DNA of 64,000 bases, taken from the NCBI GenBank assembly GCA_904419525.1, contig CAJFRT010000004.1, positions 51,499 to 115,498 on the forward strand. The letters are read 5' to 3'. Under the pieces are notes generated by a model. The model was not told the DNA's origin and searched no databases. It saw only the letters and a program-made list of their open reading frames with translations. The DNA is from Candidatus Gallimonas merdae. GTDB lineage: Bacteria > Bacillota > Clostridia > Christensenellales > Borkfalkiaceae. Shown one piece after another: positions 1 through 7,637 of this stretch. Numbering within the stretch: the stretch's first letter is position 1; the number at the start of each line of letters is the position of its first letter. Both the position numbers and the translations under genes were made by a program.

Positions 1-2
1 TA

Positions 3-836
3 TATCTTAACCAAGTTGTGAGAGTTTCGACTCCGGATAATACAAGGCTAATCACGAGGATTCATAAATTCTGTGTTCATGAGAGTTTCGAGAGAATAGG
101 TTGGCTATATACCACAAATAAGCCAGAAAAGCCTGATATAGCATTTGAGAAGAATATGTTTGTTGCAACGCTGAGGGCGAAACTTGGTAGCACAAACAAT
201 GATAACGACAAAACATTGTTCCGTTCCATGATTGCGATGATAGAGTTTAGAGACAGTCAAACGATAGATAAACAGTTTTATTTTGGAACGGACAAATTTG
301 AAACTGTATGGGAGAAACTGATTGATAGGTTTTTTGGGGAAACCAATAAAGAGGACTTCTTTCCGCATGCTCAATGGACGGAAAGATACGGCAAAAACAA
401 AGGAAAGTCTGCGAGTGCCTTGGAGCCAGATAGTATAATGATTTATGATGGCAAATATTATGTTCTTGATGCGAAGTATTATCGCTATGGGCAGTTCCCA
501 GACTATGGGGTAACTTCACTACCACAATCTTCCGATATCAATAAGCAAATCACTTATGGGCAGTTTGTAAAGAGGAAAAAGGCGATAGATGCGTCTGTCT
601 TCAATGCTTTCTTGATGCCATATAATAAGGCTGACAATAAATTTCAAATTAATGCAACATATGGTAATGTGGCAGAAGCAACTGGAGATTGGGTTATTTC
701 ACCTGATACATATGAACGTATACAGGGTATTGTGATTGATACTCGTTACTTACTTAAGAATTATGATGGTAGTCACGAGTCGGATAAGCGAGAGCTAAGT
801 GCCGTAATCGAAGAGCCATTTATTGTGGCAGAATAG
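3..836 (+). CDS. LlaJI-family restriction endonuclease subunit, 5' truncated by window edge
   Basis: The reading frame is open to the left edge, so the N-terminus is missing; the first in-frame start-like codon is GTG at 18, giving 272 residues. The fold signature is PD-(D/E)XK: Pro-Asp at residues 137-138 (counted from GTG18), then Asp151-Ala-Lys153 in VLDAKYY. A downstream SSDINKQITYGQF segment is typical of the C-terminal R subunit of LlaJI-like systems, which cut DNA together with a McrB-like GTPase and are protected by paired methylases. Those partners would lie left of the window. The gene is AT-rich compared with the element genes that follow. The stop codon lies inside a shared terminator stem. 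Family call fairly sure; host or element ownership unknown. Confidence 0.72.
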   Translation, partial: YLNQVVRVSTPDNTRLITRIHKFCVHESFERIGWLYTTNKPEKPDIAFEKNMFVATLRAKLGSTNNDNDKTLFRSMIAMIEFRDSQTIDKQFYFGTDKFETVWEKLIDRFFGETNKEDFFPHAQWTERYGKNKGKSASALEPDSIMIYDGKYYVLDAKYYRYGQFPDYGVTSLPQSSDINKQITYGQFVKRKKAIDASVFNAFLMPYNKADNKFQINATYGNVAEATGDWVISPDTYERIQGIVIDTRYLLKNYDGSHESDKRELSAVIEEPFIVAE

Positions 837-875
837 AAGAGAGGGGTTTCAAAACAATGAAACCCCTCTCTTCTA
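834..875. terminator. Bidirectional intrinsic terminator between convergent genes
   Basis: A perfect 17-bp inverted repeat (834-850 with 859-875, loop of 8) contains the TAG stop codons of both convergent genes. It can end transcription from either side. Confidence 0.85.
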
Positions 876-2075
876 TTTCATTTTGCTTTCTTCAATCTTT
901 GTTTTTGCTCTTTTCCTTGCTGCCATCGCTCGGTTCATACAAGCTTTGCAGCAGTATTTTTTCTTTTGGGATGATACACTTACCAGGAAGAATTCACCAC
1001 ACCTTGGGTTAGCGCACCGGCGGTAGATCTCCGAGTTTGGTCGCATATAGAACAATCCAAAATACAAGGCACTTAATAAGGAGTCGATTTTCCAAGCAGG
1101 CTCCATTTTGTTTATATCATAAGTTGCTTTTAGACGACGGAGATTTAGCTCAATTTCTTCTTTAATGATAATTTTTGCTGTCAAGAGGGCAGCTTTTTTC
1201 ATTTCTTCCGAGAAGTGTGTTTTGTCTACTTCGCCATTGTAAAATAGGATTTTTGAAAGATCTACTCGCTCGACCATTCCTATTTCAATACAGTAGTGGA
1301 AGAGGAAGTCGTTTATAATTTGATCTCGTTTAGATATAATAGTTCTGGGGGCGCAATACATAGCAAAGATTCTCTTAAAATTATCATTATCATATTTATT
1401 TTCTGGTGGGCACCCATTTAACATTTTGGATACAAAGTCTGCAGTTAGTGTTATTTGTGAAATTGTATCTTTGAAATCAAAAGAAACATTATTGAAAGTA
1501 TCATCTAGGCGCTTTTCGTGTACGAGAGAACAAGCTGAATCGTGATTTATAGTATATGGATGAAGTGTTGATCTGTATGTATATTTCTCTCCGTTAGTCT
1601 CAATTTCAACGACTGGAGCAAAGATATGATAAAAGATTAACCGTGAGATTTTCTCATAGCTGGTTCGAGACATATCGGTAATCGTTGATATTAATTCCAA
1701 AGTGGCGTGTAGGCGGTCAATAATAGCTTGTAGTGCAACGACATCAACAGAATCAAAGTTGCTAAAAGACAAGGGAAAAAGGAAACCATTTCTTTTAAAA
1801 AAAGTAAAATAGTTTTCGATTTTTCCTCCTGGGATTGCTGTTATTTTACCGAGGATATTACTTTCAGCTATTGACCCGTTTTTATTGAGTCTAACAAGAC
1901 CAACCTTTGATCCAAAGGCAAAGGTAATGGGGGATTGTTTATCGGCATAAACCTTTAATGTCTCGTTCACTTCGCTGGGTGAAGGATAGATTCGTTCAAC
2001 CGTAGGAATGCAAGAATAAGAGTTGAAGATAAATATGTTATTTGTCAAAAAATTTTCTGAAATATTTTTAGCCAC
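873..2075 (-). CDS. Hypothetical protein with C-terminal CGNR-like zinc ribbon
   Basis: A 400-residue protein of unknown function. The first ~330 residues show no motif I recognise. The C-terminus carries a C-x4-C (CANPRCGEF) and C-x3-C (CCKAC) pair, then a basic tail, resembling CGNR-type or MYND-like small zinc ribbons that bind nucleic acid. The start is a GTG at 2073-2075; an AAGGAG lies upstream with an unusually long gap of about 13 nt, so the start is not certain. It is AT-rich like the convergent restriction gene and unlike the phage genes to its right. It may be a defence-island gene or a regulator. Confidence 0.6.
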   Translation of the reverse strand: MAKNISENFLTNNIFIFNSYSCIPTVERIYPSPSEVNETLKVYADKQSPITFAFGSKVGLVRLNKNGSIAESNILGKITAIPGGKIENYFTFFKRNGFLFPLSFSNFDSVDVVALQAIIDRLHATLELISTITDMSRTSYEKISRLIFYHIFAPVVEIETNGEKYTYRSTLHPYTINHDSACSLVHEKRLDDTFNNVSFDFKDTISQITLTADFVSKMLNGCPPENKYDNDNFKRIFAMYCAPRTIISKRDQIINDFLFHYCIEIGMVERVDLSKILFYNGEVDKTHFSEEMKKAALLTAKIIIKEEIELNLRRLKATYDINKMEPAWKIDSLLSALYFGLFYMRPNSEIYRRCANPRCGEFFLVSVSSQKKKYCCKACMNRAMAARKRAKTKIEESKMK

Positions 2076-2103
2076 TTCGGTAAAATAACTCCTTTTGATT
2101 TAT

Positions 2104-2132
2104 GCCCTTATCTTAAGGGCTTTTTCTTTTTT
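2104..2132 (+). terminator. Orphan terminator-like hairpin
   Basis: A 7-bp stem (2104-2110 with 2114-2120) is followed by TTTTTCTTTTTT. No plus-strand gene precedes it, so it may be a relic, an insulator for the element's left promoter, or part of the minus gene's 5' leader. Confidence 0.4.
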
Positions 2133-2222
2133 GTATAAAAAAATAATGCGAAAAATAATGAAACATTTATATTATATCAAATAATCAGAGAAAATCAATC
2201 AAAAAGACGGTATTTAAAATAT

Positions 2223-2275
2223 AAAAATACTGTATTTTTATGAGAATTTACATTACTTTAATAATCGTATAAAAT
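2223..2275 (+). promoter_or_regulatory. Left promoter with upstream palindromic operator-like site
   Basis: A TTTACA box at 2247-2252 and a TAAAAT box at 2270-2275 are separated by 17 bp, placing the start near 2282. Just upstream is a perfect dyad (AAAAATAC-T-GTATTTTT, 2223-2239), positioned like an activator or repressor site. It would drive the structured leader and sigma-like gene. Confidence 0.6.
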
Positions 2276-2281
2276 AAAGTT

Positions 2282-2493
2282 GGCAAGGTGAAGGAGCCTT
2301 GTAAAAACTAAATCTCACGCTTTGAGATGCGCATTAAAAGCGGCGGGAGTCATAGAAAGCTGTTCGTTAGTAACAATGAGCTTTCTTAGATATCCGCCTA
2401 CTTTTGGTGCGCTTTTTGTATGCCTAAGTGGTGCATAGCATTTTGACTTCCGCAGGGTTTTGGTTTCAGAAACCAGACAACGGAGGTCAAACT
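2282..2493 (+). ncRNA. Structured 5' leader with sequestered Shine-Dalgarno
   Basis: Four helices can be drawn: CAAGG/CCTTG (2284-2288 with 2297-2301); ATCTCA/TGAGAT (2312-2317 with 2323-2328); a long compound hairpin whose base pairs 2329-2340 with 2401-2412 through two G-U pairs, with inner helices 2342-2346/2394-2398 and 2354-2361/2379-2386, followed by TTTTT; and a last hairpin in which 2443-2452 pairs with 2481-2490, covering the GGAGG of the next gene, with an inner TGGTTT/AAACCA stem. This suggests attenuation plus translational control. I could not match it to a named RNA class. Confidence 0.6.
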
Positions 2494-3009
2494 ATGTCAA
2501 ACAAAGAAAATCAAAGTAAGAAAGTCAAAGTAAATGGCAAATGGATTGAAGTCAGCGAAGAAGTGTACCGCGTATATATGCGTGAGGAATGGCGCGAAAC
2601 GCAACGCGAGTACCGCGCCAAGAAATGCCGCAACGCAGACGGCACGGTCTGCCGCAAGGACTGCAAGACCTGTCCGCACTACCTGGAGGGAAACGGTCTG
2701 TTGGGTGCAACGCTGTCGCTGGATGCGTTCGTGACTGAGGACGGCACGCCCATCGAGTTCGAGGACAAGCGTGTAGACGTGGAGCTGGAAGTGGCGCGGA
2801 ACATTCTCAAGGAGGCGTTCAAGAAAGCCAAACAGAGCCTCACCGATCGCGAGCGGCTTATCCTCGAATATTTCATGGACGAGCGTTCGGATGCCGAGAT
2901 AGGCGCGGCGTTACATATCACGAAGTCGGGCGCACGCGAGGCGCGGTACAAGCTGTTCGTCAAGCTCAAGGTTCTGCTTTCCGACTTTGCGGACTATTTC
3001 AAAAAATAA
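2494..3009 (+). CDS. Sigma-70-like helix-turn-helix regulator of the element
   Basis: 171 residues. The C-terminal third reads as a sigma region 4: LTDRERLILEYFMDERSDAE followed by IGAALHITKSGAREARYKLF, i.e. a recognition helix without region 2, as in phage and ICE sigma-like regulators. A Cys cluster lies at about residues 46-60 (CRNADGTVCRKDCKTC), which could bind metal. ATG2494 is chosen because GGAGG sits 7 nt upstream; the earlier in-frame GTG at 2428 lies inside the leader structure. It is the first gene of the element and is likely to set early gene expression. The SD is base-paired in the predicted leader, so its translation is probably controlled. Confidence 0.72.
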   Translation: MSNKENQSKKVKVNGKWIEVSEEVYRVYMREEWRETQREYRAKKCRNADGTVCRKDCKTCPHYLEGNGLLGATLSLDAFVTEDGTPIEFEDKRVDVELEVARNILKEAFKKAKQSLTDRERLILEYFMDERSDAEIGAALHITKSGAREARYKLFVKLKVLLSDFADYFKK

Positions 3010-3028
3010 ATTCAAAAAATTTGCAGAT

Positions 3029-3061
3029 AAGGGTGAGCGGTCGCAGGCTTTTTGTCATAGG
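3029..3061 (+). repeat. Dispersed motif GGTGAGCGGT-N-TTTTTGTCATAGG, copy 1
   Basis: GGGTGAGCGGT, seven bases, then TTTTTGTCATAGG. A second copy lies at 39341-39370 at the other end of the element. Each precedes a small-protein or HTH gene. Function unknown; a leader motif or protein-binding site is possible. Confidence 0.5.
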
Positions 3062-3117
3062 GAAACCGTAGGGCGCAGTAACACAGAAAAATCGCGCTCG
3101 CAAAGGAGACCTATGAA

Positions 3118-3282
3118 ATGACCAAAGAGTCAAAACAGGACACGGACTGCAAGCAATGCCGTTTGAATGCGGAAGTTGCGCAGTCGCTCTGGGCGATCAG
3201 CGTAGTGGCGAAGAACCTCGCCGAGCGCGTCACGGCAATGAACGCCCAGTTAAGGTCGGGAGGTGAGAGCGGTGCCACCTAA
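3118..3282 (+). CDS. Small element protein with N-terminal C-x2-C motif
   Basis: A 54-residue protein with CKQC near its N-terminus (residues 11-14) and an amphipathic alpha-helical remainder. AAAGGAG lies about 10 nt upstream of ATG3118; an out-of-frame ATGAAATGA just before it gives no product. Small proteins with this shape commonly follow the sigma-like gene in clostridial phage and ICE early regions, but the function is unknown. Its end overlaps the next gene by 11 bp, implying co-translation. Confidence 0.6.
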   Translation: MTKESKQDTDCKQCRLNAEVAQSLWAISVVAKNLAERVTAMNAQLRSGGESGAT

Positions 3283-4411
3283 TAGTCACGCCGTTCTATC
3301 GGCTTCATCCTCGCACAGGTGGCTGCATTGCAACCCATCGGCGCGGTTGGAGCTGGAGTTCGAGGACAGGGAAACCTCTGCCGCCTCGGAAGGCACCGCC
3401 GCCCACGCGCTCTGCGAACACAAGCTCAAGCGCAGGCTCAAGCTCCGCAGCGACCGCCCCGTATCACATTGGGACAATGACGAGATGGAGCAGTACACGG
3501 ACGAGTACGTGGACTTCGTGATGGAGCAGGTGATACGGGAGCGCAGGCGCGATGAAAACACACAGGTGCTTATCGAGCAACGCTTGGATTTCTCGTGTTT
3601 CGTGCCGGACGGGTATGGTACGGGCGACTGTCTCATCGTAAGTAAAGGCCGACTCCACATCATCGACTTTAAGTACGGTCAAGGCGTACTGGTCGAGGCG
3701 GAGGACAACCCGCAGATGAAGCTGTACGCACTCGGCGCATTGGAGCAGTTCGGCGAGCAGTACCAAATCAAGAAAGTGAAGATGACCATCTTCCAGCCTC
3801 GCCGCGAGAATGTCAGCACTTGGGAAACGACCGCTTTCAAGCTCAAGACCTGGGCAAAGAAAGACCTCAAACCCAAAGCGGAACGTGCATTCAAAGGCGA
3901 AGGCGAGTATTGCCCCGGCGAGTGGTGCTTGTTCTGCAAAGCGGCGGTCAAGTGCAGGGCAAGGGCAGAGGACAAGCTCCGCCTGGCGCAGACCGAGTTC
4001 AAGCTCCCGCCGCTCTTGACGGATTCGGAGATAGAGCAGGTGCTTGCCAAGCTCCCCGACCTCAAAAAATGGGCGGACGAGATACAGGAGTACGCTCTGC
4101 AAGCTGCACTCGGCGGCAAGGAATGGTCGGGGTTCAAGCTCGTGGAGGGCAGGTCGGTACGGAAGTACGCAGATGAAGGCGCGGTCGCGCAGGCGGCGAA
4201 AGCTGCCGGGTATAGCGACATTTACAAGCAGTCGCTCATCTCCATCACGGAAATGGAGCGGCTGATGGGCAAAAAGGATTTCGAGAAAATCCTGGGCGGT
4301 TTGGTCGTCAAGCCGCAAGGCAAACCCGCGCTTGTTCCCGAAACAGACAAGCGTCCGGCAATCAATGTTTCGGCAAAAAATGATTTCGATGAAATAAAAG
4401 GAGATTTTTAA
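3272..4411 (+). CDS. DUF2800 family RecB-like nuclease
   Basis: 379 residues. The N-terminal SASSSHRWLHCNPSARLE is the DUF2800 hallmark. A PD-(D/E)XK core is visible: YGTGDCLIV then LHIIDFKYGQG (Asp...Asp-x-Lys), and a Cys cluster CPGEWCLFC...C near residues 205-220 resembles the Fe-S cage of RecB/Cas4-like nucleases. Expected role: processing of DNA ends during phage recombination or replication with the SSB-like partner encoded next. GTG3272 is preferred over GTG3263 because GGAGG at 3258-3262 then has proper spacing and the protein begins with the family-typical PPNSHAVLSAS. Confidence 0.83.
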   Translation: MPPNSHAVLSASSSHRWLHCNPSARLELEFEDRETSAASEGTAAHALCEHKLKRRLKLRSDRPVSHWDNDEMEQYTDEYVDFVMEQVIRERRRDENTQVLIEQRLDFSCFVPDGYGTGDCLIVSKGRLHIIDFKYGQGVLVEAEDNPQMKLYALGALEQFGEQYQIKKVKMTIFQPRRENVSTWETTAFKLKTWAKKDLKPKAERAFKGEGEYCPGEWCLFCKAAVKCRARAEDKLRLAQTEFKLPPLLTDSEIEQVLAKLPDLKKWADEIQEYALQAALGGKEWSGFKLVEGRSVRKYADEGAVAQAAKAAGYSDIYKQSLISITEMERLMGKKDFEKILGGLVVKPQGKPALVPETDKRPAINVSAKNDFDEIKGDF

Positions 4412-4414
4412 ATT

Positions 4415-4966
4415 ATGGCAAACAACAAGACAAAAGTGGTAACCGGACTCGTAAGACTTTCCTACGCAAACGTATGGAAACCTAAAGCGGCGAATGAGAA
4501 CGCGCAGCCCAAGTACAGCGTATCCATCATCATTCCCAAGAGCGACAAAGAAACGCTCAAGAAAATCAACGATGCCATCGATGCGGCAATCGAAGAGGGC
4601 ATCGGCAAGTTCGGCGGCAAGAAACCCAACAAAGCCGCAATCAAGCTCCCTCTCCGTGACGGCGACGTGGAGCGCGAGGACGATGAAGCCTATGCCAATT
4701 CGTACTTCGTCAACGCCAACAGCGTAACGCCTCCCCAAATCGTGGACGCGCACGTCCAGCCCATCCTGGAACGCAGCGAGGTGTACAGCGGCGTATATGC
4801 GAGGGTATCCATCAACTTCTACGCTTTCAACTCGAACGGCAACAAGGGTATCGCCTGTGGCCTGGGCAACATTCAAAAGGTCAAGGACGGCGAACCTCTC
4901 GGCGGCAGAACGAACGCTGCGGACGACTTCGAAGCGGTGGCGGACGAGGAACTGCTGGGCGGCTAA
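4415..4966 (+). CDS. DUF2815 single-stranded DNA-binding-like protein
   Basis: 183 residues. The start (TKVVTGLVRLSYANVWKPKA) and the SVSIIIPKSDKETL strand match DUF2815, an OB-fold family taken to be the phage SSB or annealing protein. The acidic C-terminus (ADDFEAVADEELLGG) is typical of SSB tails that recruit replication partners. It lies 3 nt after the DUF2800 gene with AAAGGAG upstream, so the two are one translational unit, and the DNA polymerase follows. Confidence 0.8.
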   Translation: MANNKTKVVTGLVRLSYANVWKPKAANENAQPKYSVSIIIPKSDKETLKKINDAIDAAIEEGIGKFGGKKPNKAAIKLPLRDGDVEREDDEAYANSYFVNANSVTPPQIVDAHVQPILERSEVYSGVYARVSINFYAFNSNGNKGIACGLGNIQKVKDGEPLGGRTNAADDFEAVADEELLGG

Positions 4967-4974
4967 AGGTATGG

Positions 4975-5010
4975 CGGCAGGGGTGGTCGAAAGGCCGCCC
5001 CCAACTGCCG
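4975..5010 (+). other. GC-rich hairpin between SSB-like and polymerase genes
   Basis: CGGCAG (4975-4980) pairs with CTGCCG (5005-5010), and GGGTGG/CCGCCC-type pairing extends the stem inside. There is no T-tract, so it is an mRNA stability or processing element rather than a terminator. Confidence 0.45.
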
Positions 5011-5028
5011 GACCGTGAGGGAATTAGA

Positions 5029-6978
5029 ATGGAAACATTATCTATTGACATCGAGACATACGCAAGTTGCGACCTCACGAAATCGGGCGTGTACCGCTAC
5101 GCCGAGAGCGATGACTTTGAGGTCTTGCTTTTCGGCTATGCCGTAGACGGCGGTGATGTGCAGGTCGTGGACATCGCTTGCGGTGAAAAACTGCCTGACG
5201 AAATCATCGCAGCGCTCACGGACGAGTCGGTCAAGAAATTTACGTTCAATGCGCAGTTCGAGCGCGTGTGCCTGTCGAGGTTTTTAGGCTATCCGAAGGG
5301 CGAGTATCTCTCGCCGGATAGCTGGTTTTGCACGATGGTCTGGGCGGCAACGCTCGGTCTTCCGCTCTCGCTGGAAAAGGTCGGAGCGGTACTCGGCTTG
5401 GAAGAACAGAAACTGACGGTCGGAAAAGACCTCATCCGTTACTTTTGCAAGCCGTGCGAACCCACCGCGGCCAACGGCTGCAGAACGCGCAACAAGCCGC
5501 AACACGCGCCCGACAAGTGGTCGCTTTTCAAGGCCTACAACAAGCGCGACGTGGAGGCAGAAATGGCGATTCAGCGCAAGGTGTCCGCTTTCCCCGTTTC
5601 GGCGGAGGAGTGGGAGAACTATCACCTCGACCAGCGCATCAACGATCTGGGCATCGCGCTCGACATGGACTTCGTTGACCACGCCATATCCTGCGATGAA
5701 GTATCGAGCAAGCGGGCGGAGGAGAAGGCAAAGTCCCTTTCGGGCATAGAAAACCCGAACTCGCCTGCCCAGCTCAAAGCCTGGCTCATAGAACAGGGCC
5801 AATGCGTGGAATCGCTCTCGAAGGCAGAGGTCGCACGGCTTTTGAAAGATGCGTCCGGGAATGTAGAGGAGATATTGCGGCTCCGCCAGGAGCTTGCGAA
5901 AAGCAGCGTGAAAAAATACCTCGCCATGAAAAGCGTGGTGTGCGCAGACGGCAGGGCACGTGGTCTCATTCAGTTCTACGGTGCAAACCGCACGGGCAGG
6001 TATTCGGGTCGGCTCATTCAAGTACAAAATTTACCGCAAAACCATCTCTCCGACTTAGGCTCTGCAAGACAAGCAGTTAAAGTCGAGGACATTTCAGGGA
6101 TAGAGCGGCAGTACGACAATGTTTCTAACGTACTATCCGAGCTTATCCGCACAGCGTTCATACCAAAGCCCGGTAGCCGTTTCATCGTTGCGGACTACTC
6201 GGCAATCGAGGCACGGGTGATCGCGTGGTACGCAAAAGAGGACTGGCGCATCAAGGTCTTTGAAGAGGGCGGAGACATCTACTGTGCCTCTGCAAGCCAG
6301 ATGTTCAAAGTGCCGGTCGTAAAGAACGGCGTGAACGGACATCTTCGCCAGAAGGGTAAGATCGCGGAACTTGCGCTCGGCTACGGCGGTTCGGTCGGGG
6401 CATTGAAGGCAATGGGTGCAACGGCGATGGGCATTCCCGAAGAGGAATTAAAGCCGCTCGTCAACGCTTGGCGCAACTCTAATCCGAACATCACGAAGTT
6501 CTGGTGGGCGGTGGATAGGGCTACAAAATACACGGTTTCGACCAAACGCCCGTATGAGTGCTACGGCTTGAAGTTCAGCTATGAAAAGGGCATCTTATTC
6601 ATTCAGCTCCCTTCGGGCAGGCGGCTTGCATATGTCCGCCCGCGAATGGGCGTGAACAACTACGGCGGCGAGTGCGTGACGTATGAAGGACTCGGCGGCA
6701 CGAAAAAATGGGAACGTATCGAGAGTTACGGTCCCAAGTTCGTAGAGAACATCGTGCAGGCGACCGCGCGGGATATCCTTGCCGGGGCAATCAAGCGGCT
6801 CTGGTATAAGGGCTATCGCATTACGATGCACGTGCATGACGAGGTCGTGCTGGAAGTGCCGAACGGCAAGTCGAGCGTGGATGAGGTCAGCCGCATCATG
6901 GGTGAAACGCCGGAATGGGCGGCGGGCCTTTGCCTTCGTGCGGACGGATACGAATGCGAGTTTTACAGAAAGGAGTGA
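5029..6978 (+). CDS. Phage DNA polymerase, family A, with 3'-5' exonuclease
   Basis: 649 residues. The proofreading exonuclease has SIDIETYA (Asp7, Glu9), FNAQFERV (about residue 77) and YNKRD (Tyr170, Asp174). The polymerase core has motif A DYSAIEAR (Asp389), motif B RQKGKIAELALGYGG (from Arg440) and motif C HDE (Asp604, Glu605). All catalytic residues are present, so it should be active. It lacks the 5'-3' exonuclease domain of bacterial Pol I, as phage replicative enzymes do. The gene sits between the SSB-like and nucleotide-metabolism-like genes in the replication operon. Confidence 0.95.
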   Translation: METLSIDIETYASCDLTKSGVYRYAESDDFEVLLFGYAVDGGDVQVVDIACGEKLPDEIIAALTDESVKKFTFNAQFERVCLSRFLGYPKGEYLSPDSWFCTMVWAATLGLPLSLEKVGAVLGLEEQKLTVGKDLIRYFCKPCEPTAANGCRTRNKPQHAPDKWSLFKAYNKRDVEAEMAIQRKVSAFPVSAEEWENYHLDQRINDLGIALDMDFVDHAISCDEVSSKRAEEKAKSLSGIENPNSPAQLKAWLIEQGQCVESLSKAEVARLLKDASGNVEEILRLRQELAKSSVKKYLAMKSVVCADGRARGLIQFYGANRTGRYSGRLIQVQNLPQNHLSDLGSARQAVKVEDISGIERQYDNVSNVLSELIRTAFIPKPGSRFIVADYSAIEARVIAWYAKEDWRIKVFEEGGDIYCASASQMFKVPVVKNGVNGHLRQKGKIAELALGYGGSVGALKAMGATAMGIPEEELKPLVNAWRNSNPNITKFWWAVDRATKYTVSTKRPYECYGLKFSYEKGILFIQLPSGRRLAYVRPRMGVNNYGGECVTYEGLGGTKKWERIESYGPKFVENIVQATARDILAGAIKRLWYKGYRITMHVHDEVVLEVPNGKSSVDEVSRIMGETPEWAAGLCLRADGYECEFYRKE

Positions 6979-6982
6979 GGAT

Positions 6983-7462
6983 ATGCGCGATTCAAGCTAT
7001 TACAACAAGGAGGGGTATCCCATCCCCACGCATTACTATGCGGAGCAAAATATACTTGCGGAAGAACGCGCGAAAAAGGCAAAGCTCCATGCGTTCAGAC
7101 CAATCGTCTATATCTGCTCGCCATTGCGCGGCGATGTCCCGCGGAATATCCAAAACGCACGGAAGTATAGCCGATTCGCGGTGACAGAAGGATATCTTCC
7201 GCTTGCGCCGCATCTGCTTTTTCCGCAGTTTTTGAACGATGCGGATGAGGATGAGCGCGAGGTCGGCATTCACATGGGTTTGGTGCTGCTAACCAAGTGC
7301 ATGGAGCTATGGGTATTCGGCGAGAAGATAACGGAAGGAATGCGGCGCGAGATAAAGCGCGCGAAATGGCGCAATATCCCCGTCCGCTACTTTACCGAGA
7401 ATTTGGAGGAGAAAGATGGACAACGTGAATCATCCGACACACTACACATCAACGAAGATTGA
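6983..7462 (+). CDS. DUF4406-like putative nucleoside 2-deoxyribosyltransferase-fold protein
   Basis: 159 residues. PIVYICSPLRGDVPRNIQNA and the later VFGEKITEGM resemble DUF4406, related to nucleoside 2-deoxyribosyltransferases that handle phage nucleotide pools. ATG6983 has AAAGGAG upstream and follows the polymerase stop by 4 nt. Its last 47 bp overlap the DUF3310 gene in another frame, so the last ~15 residues are probably unconstrained. The substrate is not predictable from sequence. Confidence 0.65.
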   Translation: MRDSSYYNKEGYPIPTHYYAEQNILAEERAKKAKLHAFRPIVYICSPLRGDVPRNIQNARKYSRFAVTEGYLPLAPHLLFPQFLNDADEDEREVGIHMGLVLLTKCMELWVFGEKITEGMRREIKRAKWRNIPVRYFTENLEEKDGQRESSDTLHINED

Positions 7463-7637
7463 AACGATTGAAATTATCCGTGACAAATTATCTGTCGAGG
7501 CGTTCGAAGGGTTCTGTATCGGGAACGTACTGAAATACGTGACCAGGTACAAGCTCAAGAACGGCTTGGAGGACTTAAAAAAGGCGCGTTGGTATTTAGA
7601 CAAAATTATCAGCGTACAGGAGGAGAGCAATGATTGA
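7416..7637 (+). CDS. DUF3310 protein (T7 gp1.7-like)
   Basis: 73 residues: VNHPTHYTS at the N-terminus, then GFCIGNVLKYVTRYKLKNG and a KARWYLDKI helix, all hallmarks of DUF3310. T7 gp1.7, a nucleotide kinase, is related. The start is preceded by TTTGGAGGAGAAAG inside the upstream gene; its end overlaps the primase-helicase start by 8 bp. Confidence 0.82.
   Translation: MDNVNHPTHYTSTKIETIEIIRDKLSVEAFEGFCIGNVLKYVTRYKLKNGLEDLKKARWYLDKIISVQEESND

Noticed and set aside
2428..2493. Upstream GTG start for the sigma-like gene
   Set aside because: It falls inside the leader hairpin and lacks an SD, while ATG2494 has GGAGG at 7 nt.
3464..4876. 470-codon minus-strand open frame
   Set aside because: It lies opposite the DUF2800 and DUF2815 genes, crosses their junction, has no SD or motif, and reflects GC-rich codon bias.
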